Of a stretch of 64,000 nucleotides of DNA, positions 51,196-60,220 are shown piece after piece. The DNA lies in the NCBI RefSeq assembly GCF_003130795.1, contig NZ_CP029355.1, forward strand, positions 1 to 64,000, read 5' to 3'. The DNA comes from Azospirillum thermophilum. Lineage in GTDB: Bacteria > Pseudomonadota > Alphaproteobacteria > Azospirillales > Azospirillaceae. The notes below the pieces were generated by a model that was not told the origin of the DNA, searched no databases, and saw only the letters and a list, made by a program, of their open reading frames with translations. The translations under genes were made by a program, and so were the position numbers. Position 1 is the stretch's first letter, and each line of letters opens with the position of its first letter.

Positions 51196-52095
51196 GTGTG
51201 CGGTTTTCTGGCCGAGCCCGATGTCGTGGAAATCGCGCTGAACCCGGACGGCCGGCTGTGGGTCGAGCGGCTGGGGCAGGAGATGATGCCGGTCGGCACC
51301 ATGTCGGCCAGTCAGGCGGAGTCCCTGATGACCACGGTGGCCGCTGCCCTGCGCACCACCATTACCCGCGACAACCCGATCCTCGAATGCGAGTTGCCCT
51401 TTGACGGCTCGCGCTTCGAGGCGCTGATCCCGCCGGTGGTCGCCGCCCCCACCTTCGCCATCCGCCGCAAGGCGTCCCGCATCTTCACGCTGGATGAGTA
51501 TGTCGAGCGCGGCATCATGACCGGCTGCCAGCGGGCGGTGCTGGTCGAGGCCGTGGCCGCCCGCCGCAACATCCTCGTGGTCGGCGGCACCGGCACCGGC
51601 AAGACGACGCTGACCAACGCGCTCATCAAGGAGATCGAGCGCGCCACCCCGCACGACCGGCTGATCATCATCGAAGACACGGTCGAGCTTCAGTGCGCGG
51701 CGGCCAACGTCGTGCAGTTGCGCACGGCGGAGCATGTCGGCATGCAGCGGCTGCTCGCCGCCACCATGCGCCTGCGGCCGACTCGTATTCTGGTGGGCGA
51801 GACGCGCGGGCCGGAGGCCCTGTCGATGCTGAAAGCCTGGAACACCGGCCATCCCGGCGGGGTCGCCACCGTCCACGCCAACACCAGCGACAGCGCCGGC
51901 ACCGCCGGCCTGATCCGCCTGGAAAGCCTGATTGCCGAAGCCACGGCGGCCTCGTGGCAGCGGAGGATCGCCGAGGCCGTCAACATCATCGTCAACATCG
52001 AAAAGACCTCTGCCAGTCCCGGCCGGCGCATCAGCGCCGTCCTCGCCGTCGATGGCTTCGACGGCACCGATTACGTCCTCTCACAACTCGGATAA
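51196..52095 (+). pseudogene. trbB: trbB (VirB11-like secretion ATPase), main part
   Basis: The remaining 299 codons contain all catalytic parts: RNILVVGGTGTGKTTLTNAL (Walker A), RLIIIEDTVELQC (Asp box), MRLRPTRILVGETRGPEALS (Walker B) and GGVATVHANTSDSAG (His box). VirB11-type hexamers power pilus assembly and DNA transfer at the inner face of the channel. Only 28 N-terminal residues are lost. A GTG at 51196 could start a shortened protein, so residual activity is possible, though no good ribosome site precedes it. Confidence 0.88.
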
Positions 52096-52101
52096 GGACC
52101 C

Positions 52102-52467
52102 ATGCGCAACCTGCTCTCCCGCGGCCTCTCGGCCGCCACCCTGACGGCTGCCCTCACGGTGCTGCTGACCGCTCCCAATCAGGCCCTTGCGGCCGGCGGC
52201 GGCGGCGGCGGGCTTCCCTGGGAAGCCCCGCTCCAGACCTTCGTCAACTCGCTGACCGGCCCGGTCGCCTTCGCCATCTCGCTGCTCGGCGTCGTCGTCT
52301 GCGGCGCCATGCTGATCTGGGGCGGCGAAATCAACGAGTTCGCCCGCCGCTTCGTGATGCTGGTGCTGGTGGTCGCTCTGCTGGTGTTCGCCACCAACAT
52401 CCTGACCCAGCTCTTCGGCGTCGGCGCGGTGATCGCCGCGGCCGGCGCCGGGGTGGTCCTGGCGTGA
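52102..52467 (+). CDS. trbC: TrbC, conjugative pilin (VirB2-like)
   Basis: A 121-residue prepilin. A long signal peptide ends at PNQALA, followed by a Gly run and WEAPLQTFVNSLTGPVAFAI, then two membrane helices (LLGVVVCGAMLIWGG; MLVLVVALLVFATNILTQLF). In RP4 the trimmed product is cyclised by TraF, which this plasmid also carries. Starts six bases after trbB. Confidence 0.9.
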   Translation: MRNLLSRGLSAATLTAALTVLLTAPNQALAAGGGGGGLPWEAPLQTFVNSLTGPVAFAISLLGVVVCGAMLIWGGEINEFARRFVMLVLVVALLVFATNILTQLFGVGAVIAAAGAGVVLA

Positions 52468-52766
52468 CCGGCTCCGCCACCAGCGGGCTGCGCCTGACGG
52501 AGTTCCGTCGGGCGCTGCACCGCGCCAACCTGCTGATGGGCGGGGAGCGCGAGCTGGTGATGTTCACCGCCCTGGTGGCGGGCGGCCTGATCGTGACGGC
52601 GCAGAACTGGATCGCCACGCTGGTCGGGCTGAGCCTCTGGTTCGGCCTGATCGGCTTTCTGCGCACCATGGCGAAGGCCGATCCCCGGCTGAGTCACGTC
52701 TACACCCGCCACCTGCAGTACCAAGCCTACTACCCGGCCCGGTCGCGGCCCTTCCGCGACCGCTAA
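52464..52766 (+). CDS. trbD: TrbD (VirB3-like)
   Basis: A 100-residue membrane protein with a GTG start overlapping the trbC stop (GTGA). LRLTEFRRALHRANLLMGGE, then VMFTALVAGGLIVTAQNWIA and LSLWFGLIGFLRTMAKADPR are typical of TrbD/VirB3, an inner-membrane partner of TrbE. Ten bases separate it from trbE. Confidence 0.88.
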   Translation: MTGSATSGLRLTEFRRALHRANLLMGGERELVMFTALVAGGLIVTAQNWIATLVGLSLWFGLIGFLRTMAKADPRLSHVYTRHLQYQAYYPARSRPFRDR

Positions 52767-52775
52767 GGAGGGGTC

Positions 52776-55244
52776 ATGCTGGCTCTCAAGACCTATCGTG
52801 ACAAGGCCAAGGGGGTGCCCGATCTGCTCGATTGGGCCGCCCTGGTCGATGACGGCATTGTCCTCGGCAAGAGCGGCGCCCTGCTCGCCGGCTTCTACTA
52901 CCGCGGGCCGGATACCGCGTCCTCGACCGCCGACGAGCGCAACTACGTGACGGAGCGGGTCAACGCCGCCCTCGCCCGGTTGGGCAGCGGCTGGGTGAGC
53001 TGGCATGAGGCCGCCCGCCTGCCCTCGGCCGGCTATCCGCCGGTCGAGGCCTCGGCCTTCCCCGATCCGGTCACCCGGCTGATCGACGCGGAGCGCCGCC
53101 GCCAGTTCACCACCCACGGCGCGCACTACGAGTCCGACTATGCCCTGGTGTTGCAGTACACCCCGCCCCTGCGGCGCAACACCAAGATCCAGGATTACCT
53201 GTGGGACGAGGACCCGACCGCGGCGCCGCAGTCGCCGGCCGACCAGACGCTGACCGCTTTCAAGAAGGCGCTCGGCGATCTGGAGGACGCGCTCGGCACC
53301 GTGCTGACGGTGCGCCGCATGACCAGCTACACCCATGTCTGCGCCCATGGCCGGGAGCACCTGCGCGACGAGCTGGTCAACTACCTGCACTTCTGCCTGA
53401 CCGGCGACGACACGCCGCTGAACATCCCGCCGGACGGGATGTATCTCGACGCGGTGATTGGCGGCCGCGAGCTGTGGACCGGCGACACCCCGCGCATCGG
53501 GGACCGCTACATTGCCTGCATCTCGCTGGAAGGCTTCCCCGGCGCCTCCTACCCCAACATCCTCGACGTGCTGGAGCACCTGCCGGTCGCCTACCGCTGG
53601 TCCTCGCGCTTCATCTACCTCGACCAGCACGAGGCGGTGACCCACCTCCACCGCTACCGCCGCAAATGGAAGCAGAAGGTGCGGGGCTTCTGGTCCCAGG
53701 TCTTCCGCACCCAGGGCGGCGTCGTCAACGAGGACGCCCTGCTGATGGCCGGCGAGACCGAAGCGGCGATCACCGACGCCAGCTCGGCGCTCGTCACCTT
53801 CGGCTACTACACCCCGGTCATCGTCCTGATGGGCGAGGACCGCGGCCGGCTGCTCGACAGCGCCCGGATGGTGTCGCGCGAGGTGCAGCGTCTCGGCTTC
53901 GCCTGCCGGCTGGAGACAATCAACGCCGTGGAGGCGTGGCTGGGCACCCTGCCCGGTCATCCCCACCCGAATGTCCGCCGGCCGCTGATCCACACCCTCA
54001 ACCTCGCCGATCTGCTGCCGCTCGCCAGCGTGTGGGCCGGGCTGGATACCGCTCCCTGCCCGTTCTATCCGGAAGGCGCACCGCCGCTTTTGTATGGATC
54101 TGCCCCCGGATCGACCCCTTTTCGGCTCAATCTGCACGTGGGAGACGTCGGGCATACTCTAGTATTCGGCCCGACCGGCGCCGGCAAGTCGACCCTGCTG
54201 GGCACGGTGGCCGCCCAGTTCCGCCGCTATCCCGACGCCACCGTGGTGGCCTTCGACAAGGGCCGCTCCATGCTCGCCCTGGCGCTCGCCTGCGGCGGCG
54301 CCCACCACGACATCGCCGGCGAGGCCAGCAAGCTCTCCTTCGCTCCGCTCGCCGCGCTCGACACTCCCGGCGATCTGGCCTGGGCGGAAGAGTGGATCGA
54401 GTCCTGCTACCAGCTCCAGACCGGCGTGCCGCCGACCCCGGCGCAGCGCGAGGAAATCCACCGCGCCATGCGGCTGCTGAGCCAGGAAAAGGGGCCGCAG
54501 GAGCGGTCCCTGACCGACTTCCTGCTGACGGTGCAGGACGAAAAGCTGCGCTCGGCCCTGGCGCCCTACACGATCAGCGGTCCCCTCGGGCACCTGCTCG
54601 ACAGCACCCGCGACGGCCTCAGCGATGCCGCCTTCACGGTCTTTGAAATCGAAGAGCTGATGGCGCTCGGTGAGAAGACCCTGATCCCGGTGCTGCTCTA
54701 CCTGTTCCGCCGCTTCGAGAAGTCCCTGCGCGGCCAGCCGGCGCTTCTGCTGCTCGATGAGGCCTGGGTCATGCTCGGGCACCCGGTGTTTCGCGAGAAA
54801 ATTCGCGAATGGTTGAAGGTGCTGCGCAAGGCCAATTGCGGCGTCGTGCTCGCCACCCAAAGCCTGTCGGACGCGGTGCGCTCGGGCCTGCTCGACGTGC
54901 TGCTGGAGTCTTGTCCCACCAAGATCCTGCTGCCCAATGAAGAGGCCGACAAGAGCGGCACGTCGCAGGTGCCGGGACCGCGCGACCTCTACACCGCCAT
55001 CGGGCTGAACGCGGTGCAGATCGGCATCCTCAAGACTGCGGCCAAGAAGCGCGATTACTACTACCTGTCGCCGGAAGGCCGCCGTCTCTTCTCGCTCGGC
55101 CTGGGGCCGGTGGCCCTCGCCTTCGTCGGCGTCTCCGACAAGGACAGCGTGGCGCAGGTGCGCGAGCTGGCCGCCAGCCACGGTCCCGACTGGCCCTTCC
55201 ACTGGCTCCAGAAAAGAGGGGTGCGCTATGACCATCTGCTTTAA
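52776..55244 (+). CDS. trbE: TrbE (VirB4-like ATPase)
   Basis: An 822-residue ATPase, the largest channel component. After the N-terminal CagE/TrbE domain (DLLDWAALVDDGIVLGKSGA) comes Walker A TLVFGPTGAGKSTLLGTVAA and Walker B PALLLLDEAWVMLGHPVFRE, then NCGVVLATQSLSDAVRSGLL. TAAGGAGG precedes the ATG. It energises assembly of the type IV secretion channel at the inner membrane. Confidence 0.95.
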   Translation: MLALKTYRDKAKGVPDLLDWAALVDDGIVLGKSGALLAGFYYRGPDTASSTADERNYVTERVNAALARLGSGWVSWHEAARLPSAGYPPVEASAFPDPVTRLIDAERRRQFTTHGAHYESDYALVLQYTPPLRRNTKIQDYLWDEDPTAAPQSPADQTLTAFKKALGDLEDALGTVLTVRRMTSYTHVCAHGREHLRDELVNYLHFCLTGDDTPLNIPPDGMYLDAVIGGRELWTGDTPRIGDRYIACISLEGFPGASYPNILDVLEHLPVAYRWSSRFIYLDQHEAVTHLHRYRRKWKQKVRGFWSQVFRTQGGVVNEDALLMAGETEAAITDASSALVTFGYYTPVIVLMGEDRGRLLDSARMVSREVQRLGFACRLETINAVEAWLGTLPGHPHPNVRRPLIHTLNLADLLPLASVWAGLDTAPCPFYPEGAPPLLYGSAPGSTPFRLNLHVGDVGHTLVFGPTGAGKSTLLGTVAAQFRRYPDATVVAFDKGRSMLALALACGGAHHDIAGEASKLSFAPLAALDTPGDLAWAEEWIESCYQLQTGVPPTPAQREEIHRAMRLLSQEKGPQERSLTDFLLTVQDEKLRSALAPYTISGPLGHLLDSTRDGLSDAAFTVFEIEELMALGEKTLIPVLLYLFRRFEKSLRGQPALLLLDEAWVMLGHPVFREKIREWLKVLRKANCGVVLATQSLSDAVRSGLLDVLLESCPTKILLPNEEADKSGTSQVPGPRDLYTAIGLNAVQIGILKTAAKKRDYYYLSPEGRRLFSLGLGPVALAFVGVSDKDSVAQVRELAASHGPDWPFHWLQKRGVRYDHLL

Positions 55245-55842
55245 GGCGGCCGGCGTGCTGCTCGCCGGCCTCGCCCTGCTGCCGGTGCCAGCCGGGGCAA
55301 GCGATTGGGGCTGTCAGGTCCTGCTCTGCATGAGCAATCCCGGCGGCCCGACGCAGTATGCGGAGTGCGTCCCCCCGATTGAGCGGCTGTGGCGTCATCT
55401 GCGCCGCGGCGGCGCCTTCCCGACCTGCGACATGGCCGGCTCGCCGGAACGCGGCGGCTCCTATGTCCGCATGGTGTCCGATCCCTACGACCTCTGCCCG
55501 GCCGGCCTCCAGCCGGCGCCGGCCGGCCAATGGGTCAGCGCCGGCACCCTGGCCGGCGTGCCCGGCGCCCTGCCGCCCGGCGTGCTGCCGGACGCGACGG
55601 CGCTGGACCGCTCGTCGCCGATGCAGTCGGAGCCTGCCCCCAACAGCGACCGCGGCGGCGGCCTGCCGGGGCCGCGCGCCTGCGTCGGCTCGCTGATCGG
55701 CACCACGGTGCTGGGCGGCTCCGATGACCAGCGGATCACCGTCCACGTCTACGACGCGGTGGAGTGGCAGCAGCCCAAGTCGCCGCAGGCCTTCGACGTC
55801 TACATCGACTCCAAGCTCTTCCACCGCGTCCGCATGCAGTAG
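55228..55842 (+). CDS. trbM: TrbM-like transfer protein
   Basis: A 204-residue exported protein: signal peptide FKAAGVLLAGLALLPVPAGA, then SDWGCQVLLCMSNPGGPTQY and PPIERLWRHLRRGGAFPTCD, the Cys-containing TrbM signature. Its ATG lies inside the end of trbE (17-base overlap). In RP4 trbM follows trbL; here it stands between trbE and trbJ. Periplasmic accessory of the mating channel. Confidence 0.85.
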   Translation: MTICFKAAGVLLAGLALLPVPAGASDWGCQVLLCMSNPGGPTQYAECVPPIERLWRHLRRGGAFPTCDMAGSPERGGSYVRMVSDPYDLCPAGLQPAPAGQWVSAGTLAGVPGALPPGVLPDATALDRSSPMQSEPAPNSDRGGGLPGPRACVGSLIGTTVLGGSDDQRITVHVYDAVEWQQPKSPQAFDVYIDSKLFHRVRMQ

Positions 55843-55850
55843 GTGCCCCG

Positions 55851-56564
55851 ATGCGCAAGCCCCTCTCCGCCGTCCTGCTCTCCACCCTGGCGTTCCACAC
55901 CCTGCCGGCCAAGGCGCAGGGCATCCCGGTGATCGACGTGTCGGCCATCGCGCAGATGATCACCCAGGTGTCCAATCAGGTGCAGCAGATCTCCAATCAG
56001 GTCCGGATGATCGAAAATCAGGCCCGCTCGCTCCAGACCTTGGGCGGCGGCAACTTCGGGGAGCTGAACGGCAACCTCACCCAGCAGGTCGGCCAGCTCA
56101 ACGCGGTGATGAACCGGGTGCAGGGGATCGGCTACCAGCTCGGCGGCATCGAGCAGGAGTTCAACCAGCTCTTCCCGGCCGGCACGGACTGGCAGTCGGT
56201 GCCGACCGAGGACGTGACGCCCTATTACCAGCGATGGTCGGCGCAACTGCAGGACGCCTCGCGCACCGCCATGGACAGTCAGGGCGTGGTGCGCAACGTC
56301 CAGCGCAACGTCTCGGCCGCGCAAGGCATCCTGGCCGATGCGCAAGCCTCGGACGGCGAGGTGCGTCAGCTCCAAGCCACCAACGAGATGCTGGCGTTGC
56401 TGGCGACCCAGCTCGGCGACATGACCATGACCATGGCAACCACCGGCCGCGTCACCGCGAGCGCGGCGGCGGCGGCTCAAGCCAAGGCCGACGCGGAGGA
56501 CGAACTGCGGCGGCGGTTTTTGTTTGCTCCTCCGCTTCCCTCCACCGATGGCGAAGCTTTCTAA
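55851..56564 (+). CDS. trbJ: TrbJ (VirB5-like)
   Basis: A 237-residue periplasmic protein from ATG 55851. Signal peptide: PLSAVLLSTLAFHTLPAKAQ. The mature part is helical and Gln/Asn-rich (IAQMITQVSNQVQQISNQVR, VQGIGYQLGGIEQEFNQLFP), as in TrbJ/VirB5 minor pilins. The last 50 or so bases lose the high-GC bias of the rest and encode STDGEAF; the same DGEAF tail closes trbK. Confidence 0.88.
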   Translation: MRKPLSAVLLSTLAFHTLPAKAQGIPVIDVSAIAQMITQVSNQVQQISNQVRMIENQARSLQTLGGGNFGELNGNLTQQVGQLNAVMNRVQGIGYQLGGIEQEFNQLFPAGTDWQSVPTEDVTPYYQRWSAQLQDASRTAMDSQGVVRNVQRNVSAAQGILADAQASDGEVRQLQATNEMLALLATQLGDMTMTMATTGRVTASAAAAAQAKADAEDELRRRFLFAPPLPSTDGEAF

Positions 56565-56575
56565 AGGAACACGGC

Positions 56576-56764
56576 ATGCTCCAGATAAAGACCTCTGTTG
56601 CTCTTCTTATTCTTGCCGGATCAATCACTAGTTCTGCGGTCATTGCACATATCGTTACACGATACAGCCTCAACGTGACTTGCGCCGCCGCGACGCCACC
56701 CGAGCCAGCCAGAGCACTACCAATTGGTCCAATGCTGAACTCTCGTGACGGAGAAGCGTTCTAA
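56576..56764 (+). CDS. trbK: TrbK-like small protein (putative entry exclusion)
   Basis: A 62-residue protein with one N-terminal membrane helix (SVALLILAGSITSSAVIAHI) and a short exterior part ending RDGEAF. Position between trbJ and trbL is that of trbK, the RP4 entry-exclusion gene. No lipobox is seen in the expected place, unlike RP4 TrbK. Its GC content is well below that of the neighbours and like that of the first part of trbL. Assignment rests on position and size. Confidence 0.65.
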   Translation: MLQIKTSVALLILAGSITSSAVIAHIVTRYSLNVTCAAATPPEPARALPIGPMLNSRDGEAF

Positions 56765-56775
56765 GGAGGATTGTC

Positions 56776-58038
56776 ATGAAAAGGGGTTTGAAGTGGTCTC
56801 GCTGGGTGCCTCTCATCCTAGCCGCAGCTATCGTTATGGTGTCATATGATGCTGCGGCTCAAGCAGCAAATAACTCTCTCGACAACATTGTTCGTCTGTA
56901 CCGGGATCATTCAACCGCTTGGCAAGCGGCTCTGAGAAATTATGCCATTACGCTGTTCTGGCTTCTGGCAGGAATTGAGTTCACCTGGGCGGCAGTCCGT
57001 CTGGCACTGAAAGGTGCTGACTTTGGAGAGTGGGTGGCGGAGGTCATCAACCAAGTTCTTTTCATCGGCTTTTTCTTAACTCTGCTGCTCCACTCTGCTG
57101 ATTATGCTCAAGCGGTGGTGGACAGTTTCCGAGAAGCCGCTAATCAGGCAAGCATAGCCGGGGGTGGAACAGGCCGGATCAGCCCGTCAAACATTTTTGA
57201 GGTTGGCGTTAACCTCGCGCTTCGAGTGGTTGGTCAAGTATCTCTGTCAAAGCTGGCGGAGAGTGCTGGCTTTCTTATCGCGGCCCTCGTCGTTCTCATT
57301 TGCTTCGCTCTGATCGCCGCTTTCCTGATCCTGGCCCTGGTGGAGAGCTACATCGTCATCTCGGCCGGCGTCCTGCTGATGGGCTTCGGCGGCTCCCGCT
57401 GGACCAAGGATTATGCTGTCAAGGTGATGGTCTATGCCGTGGCGGTCGGCGCCAAGCTGTTCGTCCTGCAACTGCTCATCGGGCTGGGGCAGGCCATGAT
57501 CCTGTCCTGGGAAGCACAGATCGTCACCAACACCTCCGATGTCTTTGTTATCGTTGGCTCGGCTGTGGTCATGCTGGCGGTCACCAAGGTGGTGCCGGAC
57601 ATGGTCCAGAGCCTCATCAACGGCACCTCCCCCAGCGGCGGCGGCGCCCTGGTTGGAGCGACCGCGGCAGTCGGCGGCGCCGCGGTCGGTGCGTTGGCCG
57701 GTGCGGCCGGCGCCGGCATGGCGGTCGGCGGCGCCTCCAAGCTTGCCAGTGCCCAGCTCGCCAGCTCGGGCCTGTCCTCGTCCCCGCCGCCTGCCTTTGC
57801 CGCCCGCATGGCCGCCCGCGCCGCCGGCAACCTCGGCCAAGCCGCGGTGCAGGACCTCGGCCGCCGTCTGTCCGGCCGCTCCTACGGCACCATGGGCGGG
57901 CGCATGGGCGAGAGCATGCTCCACAAGGCGCGCGAGCTGCGCGCTGCTGCCGAGAAACCCCAGCCTCCACAGGCTCCGCAGGCGCCCCAGCAGGGCCAGC
58001 CGCCGGGCCAACCCGACAACGTGATCCGCCCCGAATAG
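56776..58038 (+). CDS. trbL: TrbL (VirB6-like) channel protein
   Basis: A 420-residue polytopic protein. N-terminal signal-like helix, then TRB-type helices (TLFWLLAGIEFTW-like region at about residue 60, AALVVLICFALIAAFLILAL, GGSRWTKDYAVKVMVYAVAV) and a Gly/Ala-rich tail (GATAAVGGAAVGALAGAAGA) ending in a Pro-Gln stretch. It forms the inner-membrane pore. The first 175 codons use AT-richer codons; from about 57300 the normal GC-rich usage returns, so the gene is mosaic. TAAGGAGG lies before the ATG. Confidence 0.9.
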   Translation: MKRGLKWSRWVPLILAAAIVMVSYDAAAQAANNSLDNIVRLYRDHSTAWQAALRNYAITLFWLLAGIEFTWAAVRLALKGADFGEWVAEVINQVLFIGFFLTLLLHSADYAQAVVDSFREAANQASIAGGGTGRISPSNIFEVGVNLALRVVGQVSLSKLAESAGFLIAALVVLICFALIAAFLILALVESYIVISAGVLLMGFGGSRWTKDYAVKVMVYAVAVGAKLFVLQLLIGLGQAMILSWEAQIVTNTSDVFVIVGSAVVMLAVTKVVPDMVQSLINGTSPSGGGALVGATAAVGGAAVGALAGAAGAGMAVGGASKLASAQLASSGLSSSPPPAFAARMAARAAGNLGQAAVQDLGRRLSGRSYGTMGGRMGESMLHKARELRAAAEKPQPPQAPQAPQQGQPPGQPDNVIRPE

Positions 58039-58094
58039 GCGTTCGGTTTTGAACTCCAGGGGGATGGATTCCTTCACCGTATAGGCGATAGGCT

Positions 58095-58793
58095 ATGAAA
58101 ACCCGCACCCTTCTCAAGCCGAGAACCCAGGCAACGCCGCCGACCGAGACGCCCTATCTCTCGGCCCGGCTCGAATGGAATGAGCGGTACGGCTCCTACA
58201 TCGCCCGCGCCAATGCGTGGCGTCTGACGGCGCTGTCCAGCCTCGCCATCGCCGCCCTGGCGGTCGGTGGCGTAGTCTGGATCGGCAGCCAGAACCGTCT
58301 CGTCCCTTATGTCGTGGAAACCAACAAGCTGGGCGATGCGGTGGGGGTGCGGCGGGCCGATCAGATCTATGTGCCCAACGAGCGGGTGATCCGTGCCCAG
58401 CTCGCCCGCTGGATCAGCAACATCCGCTCCGTCTACGTCGATGCGGCGGCCGAGCGGGCGCTGATCGACGAGGCGTTCGCCATGATCAACAAGCGCGGCG
58501 CCGCCTATCCGCAAATCCTTGAACACTTCCGCAGCGCCGACCCCTTCAAGCGCGCTGAAACCGAAACGGTGACCGTCGAGGTGCAGTCGGTGCTCCCGAT
58601 CAGCCAGGACACATGGCGGATCGAGTGGCGGGAAAGCGTGATGAACCGGGACGGCTCGGCCAAGCAACCGCCGGTCTCCTGGCAGGCCACGGTGACCATC
58701 AGCATCGCCACCCCGGCCACCGAACAGGCGATCCTCATGAACCCCATGGGGGTCTACGTGAACAGCTACTCGTGGTCCCAGCGGCTCATCTGA
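58095..58793 (+). CDS. trbF: TrbF (VirB8-like)
   Basis: A 232-residue bitopic protein. SARLEWNERYGSYIARANAW precedes one membrane helix (LSSLAIAALAVGGVVWIG) and a periplasmic NTF2-like domain (FAMINKRGAAYPQILEHFRS, DTWRIEWRESVMNRDGS). It is an assembly scaffold of the channel. In RP4 trbF follows trbE; here it comes after trbL, showing a rearranged order. Confidence 0.9.
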   Translation: MKTRTLLKPRTQATPPTETPYLSARLEWNERYGSYIARANAWRLTALSSLAIAALAVGGVVWIGSQNRLVPYVVETNKLGDAVGVRRADQIYVPNERVIRAQLARWISNIRSVYVDAAAERALIDEAFAMINKRGAAYPQILEHFRSADPFKRAETETVTVEVQSVLPISQDTWRIEWRESVMNRDGSAKQPPVSWQATVTISIATPATEQAILMNPMGVYVNSYSWSQRLI

Positions 58794-58804
58794 CAGGTGC
58801 TCCC

Positions 58805-59767
58805 ATGCTCAAGGAAACCCTCACCCTCGCCGCCCTGGCGTTGACCGTCTCGGGACCGGCGCTCGCTCAACAGGTCCCGGCCATCCAGACGGCGCAGACG
58901 GAAGCGCCGGCCGCCGCCCCGCCGCCGGCCGGCGACGCCCCGGCCGTCCTGAGCCGCCGGACCGGCAATCCGCCGCCGGTCAACCTGATGTCGGGCAAGG
59001 AGGCCGAGCTGAACGCCAAGGAGCGGCGCGGCGTCGCCCTGTCCGGCGAGTGGCGCGGCGGCAAGGACCGCCCGGCGCGCGGGCAGGCCGGCCGCGTCAC
59101 CTTCACCTACGGCTCCACCCTGCCCTCCGTCGTCTGCGCCCCTCTGCGGGTCTGCAATCTCGAACTCCAGCCGGGCGAGGTGGTGCAGCAGATCGACCTC
59201 GGCGACATCGCGCGATGGAAGGCCACCCCGACCGTCTATGGTGCCGGCGCCAACCAGACCAGCGTCATCGTCATCAAGGCGAGCGACAGTGGCCTGACCA
59301 CCACCATGACCATCGCCACCGACCGGCGGATTTACGTGGTCCAGCTCGTCAGCCGCACCAAGGACTGGATGCCGCTGGTGTCCTTCGTCTATCCGGAGGA
59401 CGTCCAGCAGGAGTGGGACGCCTACCGGGCCGCGGTGAACCGCCGCCAGCAGGCCACCACCCTCTCCGATGGCCTGAACGTCGCCAACCTCGACTTCGGG
59501 TTCGCCATCCGCGGCGACAGCCCGTCCTGGCGGCCGGTGCGGGTCTACACGGACGGGCGCAAGACCTACATCCAGTTTCCCAGCGAGATGCGCTACGACG
59601 AGTCTCCCGCCCTGGTGGCGATCGGCTCGGACGACAAGGAACAGCTCGTCAACTACCGGGCCAGCGGCGACCGCTACGTGGTCGACAAGGTGCTGCGCCA
59701 TGCCGCGCTGATTTCCGGCGTCGGCAGCGACCAGACCAAGGTCGAGATCCTGCGCGAGAGGAACTGA
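58805..59767 (+). CDS. trbG: TrbG (VirB9-like)
   Basis: A 320-residue exported protein: signal peptide LAALALTVSGPALAQQ, a Pro/Ala linker, then VTFTYGSTLPSVVCAPLRVC with paired Cys and NLDFGFAIRGDSPSWRPVRV and TYIQFPSEMRYDESPALVAI, the VirB9/CagX C-terminal domain. It belongs to the outer-membrane core complex with TrbH and TrbI. Confidence 0.93.
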   Translation: MLKETLTLAALALTVSGPALAQQVPAIQTAQTEAPAAAPPPAGDAPAVLSRRTGNPPPVNLMSGKEAELNAKERRGVALSGEWRGGKDRPARGQAGRVTFTYGSTLPSVVCAPLRVCNLELQPGEVVQQIDLGDIARWKATPTVYGAGANQTSVIVIKASDSGLTTTMTIATDRRIYVVQLVSRTKDWMPLVSFVYPEDVQQEWDAYRAAVNRRQQATTLSDGLNVANLDFGFAIRGDSPSWRPVRVYTDGRKTYIQFPSEMRYDESPALVAIGSDDKEQLVNYRASGDRYVVDKVLRHAALISGVGSDQTKVEILRERN

Positions 59768-59770
59768 ACC

Positions 59771-60220
59771 ATGCGGCACCCCCTGCATGCCGCGGTGGTC
59801 GGCGTGGCGCTGCTGCTCGGCGGCTGCGCCAGCTTCGGCCCGCGGTCCTCCTACGTCGAGGCGGTGACGCCGGCCGATGCGCCGTTGCTGGCGGCCGACA
59901 TCGCCGGCTTCGTGTCCGACCGCCTGCCGGCGGCCTCCACCACCGTGGCGCTCGATGAGCCGGCCGGCGAGCTGGCGAGCGACAGCCTGACGCCGGTCCT
60001 GCGCGACGAGTTGCGGCGGATCGGCTTCGGGGTGGCGGGTGCCGACCAGAAAGCACCAGGCGCTCATGCCCTGCGCTATCTGGTGACGCCGCTCAATGCC
60101 GGGGTGCTCGTGCGTCTCCAGTTCGACCGGACCACGGCCTCGCGCCTGTGGCTCCGCAACAGTGCCGGCACGCTCCAGGCCGGATCCCCCTTCACCGTGC
60201 GGGAGGACGCCGCAGAATGA
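59771..60220 (+). CDS. trbH: TrbH (VirB7-like lipoprotein)
   Basis: A 149-residue lipoprotein. The lipobox LLLGGCAS at residues 15-22 follows a short signal peptide, so Cys20 should be lipidated. DELRRIGFGVAGADQKAPGA and LRYLVTPLNAGVLVRLQFDR resemble TrbH. It anchors the core complex in the outer membrane. Its stop overlaps the trbI start (ATGA). Confidence 0.87.
   Translation: MRHPLHAAVVGVALLLGGCASFGPRSSYVEAVTPADAPLLAADIAGFVSDRLPAASTTVALDEPAGELASDSLTPVLRDELRRIGFGVAGADQKAPGAHALRYLVTPLNAGVLVRLQFDRTTASRLWLRNSAGTLQAGSPFTVREDAAE

Noticed and set aside
52179..54155. 658-codon frame antisense to trbC-trbE
   Set aside because: Composition typical of an antisense shadow; trbC, trbD and trbE are firmly identified on the other strand.
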